A stretch of DNA of 64,000 nucleotides from Dipteronia dyeriana (Eukaryota > Streptophyta > Magnoliopsida > Sapindales > Sapindaceae). The translations under genes were made by a program, and so were the position numbers. The notes under the pieces were generated by a model. That model worked only from the letters and a program-made list of their open reading frames with translations, did no database searches and was not told the DNA's origin. Location: contig CM065295.1 in the NCBI GenBank assembly GCA_032871835.1, forward strand, positions 20,160,501 to 20,224,500, read 5' to 3'. This document shows positions 56,801 through 64,000 of this stretch, piece by piece. How positions within the stretch are numbered: position 1 is the first letter of the stretch; every line of letters begins with the position of its first letter.

Positions 56801-59613
56801 CGGCAATATAAACTTAAGATTCTTTCTCTTGCAGGTAAAACTTATGGAGTCTGACCCAAATAAAAGGAGAGCCCTATTTTTAAGTGTTGAATGTATTAAT
56901 ACTTTGAACGAGGGTCTTCTGTTACAACATGCAGCAGATGGATGCCCCAAACCCAAGTGGTCAAAATATATGAGCTTTTTAAAGAGCAGAACTTTTGAGG
57001 AACTAACTCGGCCAAAGCTTCTGACACCTGATATTAAAAAAACTGAGGTGGCTCAACAACGGCAGGTCATGGATGAACCTGGGAAACCACATCCAAAAAT
57101 CCACACCATATTTTCCACAGAATGTACCCGTTATTTTGATTGGCAAACTGTAGGGCTTGTTCACAGTTTTCACAAAAGTGGTCAGCCTGGAAATATCACA
57201 CGGCTTCTCAGTTGTACAGATGAAGATTTAGAGCATTATAATGGCCATGATTTGGCTCCCACCCATTATGTCCCTTCCATGAGTCGACATCCTCTTACAG
57301 GCGATTGGTATTTCTATTTCCTTTGGATATATTTTTTTTTTTCAAAACTTTATTCCTTTTTGTTCTATAGATTAATTGATAGGAATTTTATTTCCATATA
57401 GCCATGAAATCTTGCTATAACCTTCACACCATTGTTATCCGGTGTTTAGTTTTCCTCCATACAAGTCAAAATTTGATACTACTTCGTATTGACATTTAGT
57501 GAAATTAGGCAAAGCAACTACCTATGAAAGTTTCACTTCTAAATTTATTTTATTATATTTTATATTTCTGTATATTTTGGTTCATTTTGTGGATCATCAA
57601 ACTCAGCTCTACTCAAAGACCTTTATATCTTAATAAGTTAGGTCATTTAGTGATAATCAAGGACCATATCTTTCTTAAGCATGATAAGTAATTAAACTAC
57701 ATAGATGATATATTTTAGTATTAACTTTGGAGGGGGATTCCATTTAATAGTAAAAAGTTTTCGGCTGCCAAGAGCAGGTACACAGTTTTTGAGTCTTGAG
57801 AACAGCCACTTATTTGGGAAAATGTTCAAGGTTAATACTATACTCAGAGCACCTTTCTTAAGAGTCTGCTTTACTAGCACTCAGTTCTGGCCTTTGATAC
57901 TAGTCTTTAATTGAGTTATAAAGATCTTTTTCTCAAATGCCGTATCAGTGTAATTGACTGGCCTCCTTTCATTTCCACAACCCAGTCAAGAAAATGTTCA
58001 TAGACAGTGAATTTCATGACTCATGAAGTATAAGTTGAGGACAACTGTTTGTTCTTTCTCAGGTATCCAGCAATCAACAAACCTGCTGCAGTTCTTCACT
58101 GGCTTAATCACGCAAATGTTGATGCAGAGTTTATAGTTATTCTTGATGCTGACATGATTATGAGAGGCCCAATTACACCATGGGAGTTTAAAGCAGCACA
58201 TGGCAGGCCAGTTTCAACACCTTACGAGTAAGAGAAGAAAAATGCAATCACATTCTGTTGGGTGTACAGTACTGACGATTCTGGGCGTGACTGCATCCCT
58301 CCTTCATAACCCCCTTCCCGCTCTCCTTCCCTTTCTCAGTCACGCATGTTTTTGCATTCGTAATAATATTAATTTTTGACTCCCTTTCCCTTTCTTTTTC
58401 TTTTTAATTTTATGCATATCAGCTACCTTATTGGTTGTGACAATGAGCTTGCAAAACTCCATACACGCCATCCTGAAGCTTGCGACAAGGTTGGGGGTGT
58501 AATCATTATGCATATAGATGATCTCCGGAAATTCGCTATGCTATGGCTGCATAAAACTGAAGAGGTCCGGGCTGACAAAGCACATTATGCCACAAATATC
58601 ACTGGAGATATATATTCATCTGGATGGATTAGTGAGATGTATGGCTACTCATTCGGAGCTGCAGAGGTATGTTAATTCTAGTGAATTGGTCCACGTCTAG
58701 TTGGTCTAGATTGAAACTCTTAGAATTGCAGGTTTTTGATTATAGTAGTGTTCCGCAAAATAACCATAAAAAATTGACTAGGTTGCATGTACAGTATCCA
58801 TATCTTAATCTTTTGCTGTTTTATAAGTTTGTCTTCAGAGAATATGCTCCTCCTACTGAAGTTGATTCTCTTGTTTCTAATTGTGGCTTTATGTTCCAAT
58901 GCTATTTGGTGATAATGGATTCTCTGGATTCCCTTTTACGTATGCAGTTGAATCTACGGCACCGCATAAGCAAGGAGATATTGATATATCCTGGATATGT
59001 TCCTGAACCCGGTGTCAAGTACAGAGTTTTCCACTATGGATTGGAATATGTAGTTGGGAATTGGAGCTTTGATAAGGCAAACTGGAGAGATGTTGACATC
59101 ATAAATAAATGCTGGGCTAAGTTTCCAGACCCACCTGATACTTCGACACTTGATCGAAGTGATGAAAACATCCTGCAGCGAGACCTGCTTAGTTTAGAAT
59201 GTGCAAAAACACTTGATGAAGCACTACGATTACATCATATTAGAAGAAACTGTCATGATCCCACTTTAGTATCCAAATCAGATTCAGGTATAACGAAGGA
59301 ACCTGGTTTGAGGAAATTTGGCCGGCTTGGTAAAATCGATTCTGTGAGAAGTAACCCTATGCTACTAAATCATTCGCAGGAGTCATCCTTGCCTGCAGAA
59401 AAAGATGGGTTGTTTAGTTCTCTGAGGTTATGGATTGTTGCTCTATGGGCATTTTCTGGCTTGGGTTTCTTGGTTGTCATGGTGGTAGTATTTTCAGGTC
59501 GTAAAGGAAAGGGAACAAGAGGTAAAAATTATCGGAACAAAAAAAGATCTTCTTATTCTGGATTCTTAGATGTGAGTGGACGTGATAAACTTATCCGTAG
59601 TGATGATGATTGA
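53816..59613 (+). CDS. Peptidyl serine alpha-galactosyltransferase (SERGT/SGT1-like)
   Basis: Eight exons (53816-54123, 55461-55631, 56134-56377, 56458-56658, 56835-57307, 58063-58227, 58423-58666, 58948-59613) join in frame to 823 residues, close to the roughly 800 of the Arabidopsis enzyme. That family adds alpha-galactose to serines of extensins and arabinogalactan proteins in the secretory pathway. Residues 1-22 are a signal peptide. Two tandem glycosyltransferase modules follow: about 33-308 and 396-690. Each has IHT(L/I)FS.EC..YFDWQT, an (V/I)ILDADMI DxD motif (Asp133/Asp135 and Asp494/Asp496), HIDDLR and TNITGDIY..GWISEMYGYS. A transmembrane helix at about 763-785 is followed by a basic tail. 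Each module has the same intron positions and phases for three introns. The start was chosen at the ATG beginning the signal peptide; an upstream in-frame ATG at 53786 adds ten residues. Confidence 0.94.
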
Positions 59614-61742
59614 GGTATCTTAATGACATAAAACCCTAAAGGAAAATGTCATATTGGTATAGAGTGCATAAAATACAAGCGCAAGAGGAGTCTCTATTGA
59701 AATTTTACATAGTTGAATTGCAATGCAATAGTTGAAGCTTGAAAAATCTTTCTTGCAGCTAAAGAAACCAATATTTCAGTGACATGATAACAGAGTGGTA
59801 CAATTGCTGTTACTGCAAAATTTGGCTCCGAAGCTCCCGATGCAAGATCGTTTCAAGTCTTGGTATATACATTTGGCCAAATTCATTTTGTGGAATGTAT
59901 GTTTTATGTTTTGAGTTATCTTGAGCTTTTAAGTTTGTACGTTGCGAGTATTGCAATGAATTAACCCATAGAAGCAGTATAAGAGAAAAATCAACAATAG
60001 CCTTGCAAAAACTTCAACAGTTGTTTACACTTTATTCTTCAATGTAATAGAAAGGAAGAAAAGGATCAATTTGAAATTACTTATTTGATGAAATACATTC
60101 AATAATCCATATTATATTTCCTTATTTAGCTCTGATGAAATTACTTATTTTCAAATATTGTGCCAAGTTTGTATCTGCTCCAGGTATTGGTGGGAGGACC
60201 CTTTTAACAGGGTAATGCTTCAATCATGAGAACACACTCACACGCCCACTTGTCCTGACTCCTGACCAAATGCCTTACATCTTTTTTTCTCTAACCAGAC
60301 TTTTATTTAAATGAGGCAATGCTATGTTCTATGATCAATGAAAAGGTACTTTCTTTTTTCAGACTGAATTGATTTAGATATGTTTCTGGTCCACCAAGTA
60401 CTGCATTTTACTGTGATTTTGAATTATTATCTCAATAATTTTTGAGTTGTCGAGTAACAAAAGAGCAGGGACTCAAATATCACGTAACGATTTGATTTCC
60501 AAAACAAGCGATTGTAGAGGAAGAAGACTGGTGGGAGATAGCTAGTTGTAGTGACTAGTGATTTGTTTGTTGCCAGCCAGTTGGTATTTGGCTTGTTTTA
60601 CAGGAAGTATTTAGCTTGAACACATGATCATTTTCAAGCTACTCTTGTTCTCAACCAAGATATGTGACTATGACTAACCACAAATGAATTGTTGCCTAAT
60701 AAGATACAAATTCAACATTACAATCTTAAAATAAGAGAAGCCATGTTTATGATATATTTTTGCAACCAAAAAAAAAATAATCAATTTTCTTGAAGTTTTG
60801 CATTAATAAATGTCATTTTTTTTAATGGAGAATGAAGTAACAAGAGATAGAAAGATAGAAAATTTTAGGGTGGAGATATTAAGAGAGTTTATGCTAAAAA
60901 TTGATAATTTTTTTTAGTTCAAGTGATTAAGTTAGTGTCAAGTTTGAATTTAACCGTTGAAACAATCAATTTTATGCTTTCTATAGATGATAAATCTCAC
61001 GTGTCATTTTCAGATTTAATAGAGATACGGGATATTTATTCAGAATTCGGATATCTTTCTTAGAATTAAAAAATGGCCTACTGTCTATGCTATACATTCC
61101 ACATGGTTAAACAGATTCCAATGAATCCATGCGGTGTTAGGACATTTAAAAAACCTATATATGATTACTTTGAATGTCAACATCTACAACGTATGATTTG
61201 CTCACTAAGTTTGCAACCGCTAGTTGTTCAGCTTTTTAAATCTCACCTTCTTCCCTTCCAAGCTACTAAATCTTAATAACTCCAAAAATCACTTTCAAAT
61301 CCAAATCATATATATATATATATATTTGGTTTTTGCTTTGTATTAGGACCAACCAAGAATGTTATCCTGGGACTTCAAAATTCAAAATCAAACCCATAAA
61401 ATCTGGACGTTAAAAGAGAGAATTACAGATTTCAAAACGTGGGCCCCAGACTGTGTGAAAAAGATTACAAAAGTAATCGGAGACCCCACTGGAATAGTTT
61501 TCACCAAAAACTTGTCTCTTTTTATCTGTACATCTCTGTATACACGGCATGCTTTTCCATTGCATGGACCATTTGGGTTTTCGCTTTTTCCATTTAAATT
61601 TCAAATTTAAACCGTTTTTCAAACAGCTGGGATGAGGGAAAAGAGAGAGAGAGTAGTAAAAATGTACAAATTATTATTATAGAACAAGACAGTTTCAAAT
61701 TTAGCATCTTTTTGAGGTTTGAGTTCACTGCAACCAAACAAC
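59614..61742. other. Intergenic region between galactosyltransferase and TPX2 genes
   Basis: The first few hundred bases should be the 3' UTR. I see no gene, RNA gene or clear mobile element. A (TA)n run lies at about 61308-61325, and a GAGAGAGA patch just before the TPX2 gene (about 61641-61652) is likely in its leader. Confidence 0.45.
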
Positions 61743-64000
61743 ATGGGAGAATCAACCTGTCTCATGCAACAACCATTTTCTTACGCTTCAGGCTTCCCTA
61801 ATGAAGCCAAAGAGGTCAGCCACTTCATGTCTGTTGTTTGTCTTTTAATTGTTTCAGTTTTCGTGTCTTGGGTTGCCAATTATTCATTGAAATGCTTGAT
61901 GGGTTCTCTGATTTTTTTTAACTTTGTTTCTACTACAATGACTGGGAAAGCTGTAACATTTGTCAATGCATGTTCTTCATGAGAGAAGCCTGAAAACTCT
62001 TTTTGAGTCTGTTAAACGTTGTTTGTGTTACAGGGGAACCCAATTCATGCACTTGGGGAGTCGGTTTCTTTCGGGAGGTTCGTGTCAGAGTCGTTGGCTT
62101 GGGAGAAATGGTCGACGTTCTCTCATAACAAGTATGTGGAAGAGGCTGAGAGATACTCTCGCCCTGGATCAGTTGCACAGAAGAAAGCTTTCTTTGAAGC
62201 TCATTACAAGAAAATTGCTGCTCAAAAGGCGGCAGCCGCCTTGCTCGAGCAAGCCAGTATTACTACTGATGCTTCCTCCAAAACTGAGCCCGATGCTGAA
62301 GTTAACAACATTATTATTCCAACCAAAGATTCAAAAAAACAAGATGTTTTAGTTGACAAATCTGAAGGCAACAACAGAGTGGAAGCAACTGATGTGGTGA
62401 AAATACAAAACATTCTTGTGGAGAAAAATATGAATGTTGAATCACCAAACCAGAATGTTAAAGATATGGAGCTCAAAGGAGCAACAGAAATGGGAAAATG
62501 TGTAAAGGGAACTAAAATGGACAAGCCTCCGTTGAAGGTAACAATTTTGACTGGTACTAATACCCATTATTTGTTTGTTCTACTTCCAATGTCATTGCAA
62601 TTAAACCTGTTGTTCTTGTTGCAGAGTTCCATGAGCAAGAAAAAACTAGAATTGTCTTCCTCAAAGTCATCAAATAATGGCAGAGCATCTAAGCAGCCAT
62701 CTTCACCGGCTAAACCAACGGTGTTATCTCAGTTGAAGAAGGACACCATGGCCACTCCAATGAAGAAGAAGTCCGTGGTAGACCTGCCGGATAAAAAGAG
62801 AGCAACACCAAAATCAACTCACAAGTCAGTTTATCTAACACCTGCTAGAGAAATCAATAGATTGGCTTCAAGTATTATCAGGAAAATTGATGGTTCAAGA
62901 GTTGGTTCCAATTCAAAACCATCTAAAGATATCTCCACTCCTCTAAGGACTCCCACTAAGGTGCCTACTTTTTTCACCTTCTTTGCCTTGCTTTGCATTC
63001 ACTCGCATCATCTTGTAAATGATCATTTATCCGGGCAATTGCAGGCATCTATGAGTGGGATAGCAAAGCATCCCTTGACCACTCCATTGTCAGAAAACAA
63101 AAGGTATCTGCCATAATTGAAAGCAAAACCAAATATTTGAAAGACAACAGCTTCAAGTTTGAAATTAGCCTAATATTTATAAATTTCAGGGCCGAAACGC
63201 TGCTCGGGTCCTCAACATTAGGGAACAAAACAGTTCGGGCAAGATGGCACTTCCTTCCTACAGAGTATGAAGTTACCTTCAATGTTTTTAATGACAATTT
63301 ATTTATGAAAATCACTTGGCATCTTTATATGAAACCTGATACACAAGTGGTATATGCCACTTACTTTGAAGGGACTTCCAAGTCCTGATTATTGGTTTTT
63401 CATGCCAGTTGTTCAAAGTTTTTGAGTGCCTGCAGAATCAAATCGCAATCCCCAAATTTATCGACACCTTTCCGCTTAAGGACTGAAGAAAGAGCTGCAA
63501 GAAGAAAGGAGGCAAGGCTTTGAAATAACTATACTTTTTTCTCAGATCTTTTGTATTTCACGTTGCCATAAGTACCTGTAGTTAATTCTCTTTTCTGTCA
63601 TTTTCGAACTTCAGAAACTTGAAGAGAAATTTAATGCCAGCCAAACACAAAATGCACAGCAGCAAGCAACGCTTAAGGTTGTACCTCATTTCCAAGTATA
63701 CTTTGAATCTTGATATCATAAGTTTAAACACAAGGCAACCATTATATTCATTTCAAGACAAGACTCCTTTGATTTGAGCAGGAGAAAGCAGAAACAGAAC
63801 TCAGAAAACTGCGACAAAGCCTTTGCTTCAAGGCCAGGCCACTGCCTGATTTTTATAAAGAAAGAGCAACAACACCTGTGAAACAGACTAAAAAGGTACC
63901 TGTTGAAACATTACCTCATTCAATGTTAGTTACAGTAGCTTTAGCTGTTGATAGAATCCAAAATATATATCTGCAAGAAATGTCCAACATTGAAATTGGA
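61743..64000 (+). CDS. WAVE-DAMPENED2-like TPX2-family protein, 5' part (runs off the window)
   Basis: Eight exons are visible: 61743-61814, 62034-62537, 62625-62960, 63045-63103, 63190-63264, 63409-63511, 63615-63677 and 63782-63895, giving 442 residues before the window ends. This plant family binds and bundles cortical microtubules through a TPX2 domain. The N-terminus (GESTCLMQQPFSYASGF, then NPIHALGESVSFGRF, SLAWEKWSTFSHNKY and YSRPGSVAQKKAFF) matches the WDL7/MDP40-like subgroup. The middle is Lys/Ser/Pro-rich and disordered. The TPX2 region starts with PFRLRTEERAARRKE and KLEEKFNA (residues about 370-391) and continues ELRKLRQSLCFKARPLPDFY. Joining RRKE to KLEEKF requires a GC-AG intron (GAG at 63509-63511, then GCAAGG; acceptor TTCAG at 63610-63614). 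Other introns are GT-AG. The C-terminus lies beyond 64000. Confidence 0.9.

Noticed and set aside
1..64000. tRNA, rRNA, CRISPR arrays or bacterial-type operons
   Set aside because: No cloverleaf-like, rRNA-like or regularly spaced repeat-spacer pattern was noticed on either strand; the sequence is plant nuclear DNA. A tRNAscan-SE run would settle tRNA genes.

Overview
This window is nuclear DNA from a flowering plant, most likely a eudicot. Genes carry GT-AG introns, and the proteins belong to plant families: an R2R3-MYB, a plastid-type small heat shock protein, a peptidyl-serine galactosyltransferase and a WAVE-DAMPENED2-like TPX2 protein. The background is very AT-rich and dense with plant transposable elements. 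The species cannot be named from what is visible.

Six host genes are supported. From left to right they are: an R2R3-MYB transcription factor (4212-5448, +, 3 exons); a small DUF971/GBBH-like protein (18539-20012, +, 4 exons); an organellar-type small heat shock protein (20993-21819, +, 2 exons); a predicted secretory-pathway membrane protein with one C2H2 finger (23018-25735, -, 9 exons); a peptidyl serine alpha-galactosyltransferase (53816-59613, +, 8 exons); and the 5' part of a WDL/TPX2 microtubule-binding protein that runs off the right edge (61743 onward, +). The six genes act in unrelated processes and form no operon-like system. I joined exons by splice sites, reading frame and family resemblance.

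The rest is mostly mobile DNA. At 0.3-2.0 kb lies a non-autonomous CACTA element. At 6.7-7.8 kb a foldback repeat is split by a hAT-like element. At 8.7-11.9 kb there is a MULE remnant, then a LINE 3' fragment, then a hAT-like MITE. Two foldback units sit side by side at 13.1-13.4 kb. A 3.7-kb hAT element with perfect 8-bp target duplications and GC-rich ends occupies 14.5-18.2 kb. A second LINE tail is at 27 kb, and an end-to-end cluster of PIF/Harbinger-like pieces at 28.8-30.2 kb. An 11-kb Tat-lineage Ty3/gypsy retrotransposon on the minus strand covers 30.7-41.8 kb. A hairpin-forming inverted repeat interrupted by a small hAT is at 44.4-45.7 kb, followed by inverted fragments of an unrecognised gene. 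A 5.5-kb hAT element at 46.9-52.4 kb itself holds a nested MITE. Every transposase or polymerase seen is broken.

I found no convincing new defence, biosynthetic or regulatory system. The observations most worth a second look are the interrupted hairpin locus near 45 kb with its inverted gene fragments, the GC-rich hAT termini, the exon-level internal duplication in the galactosyltransferase, the GC-AG intron in the TPX2 gene, and the KKXX-like tail on the zinc-finger membrane protein.
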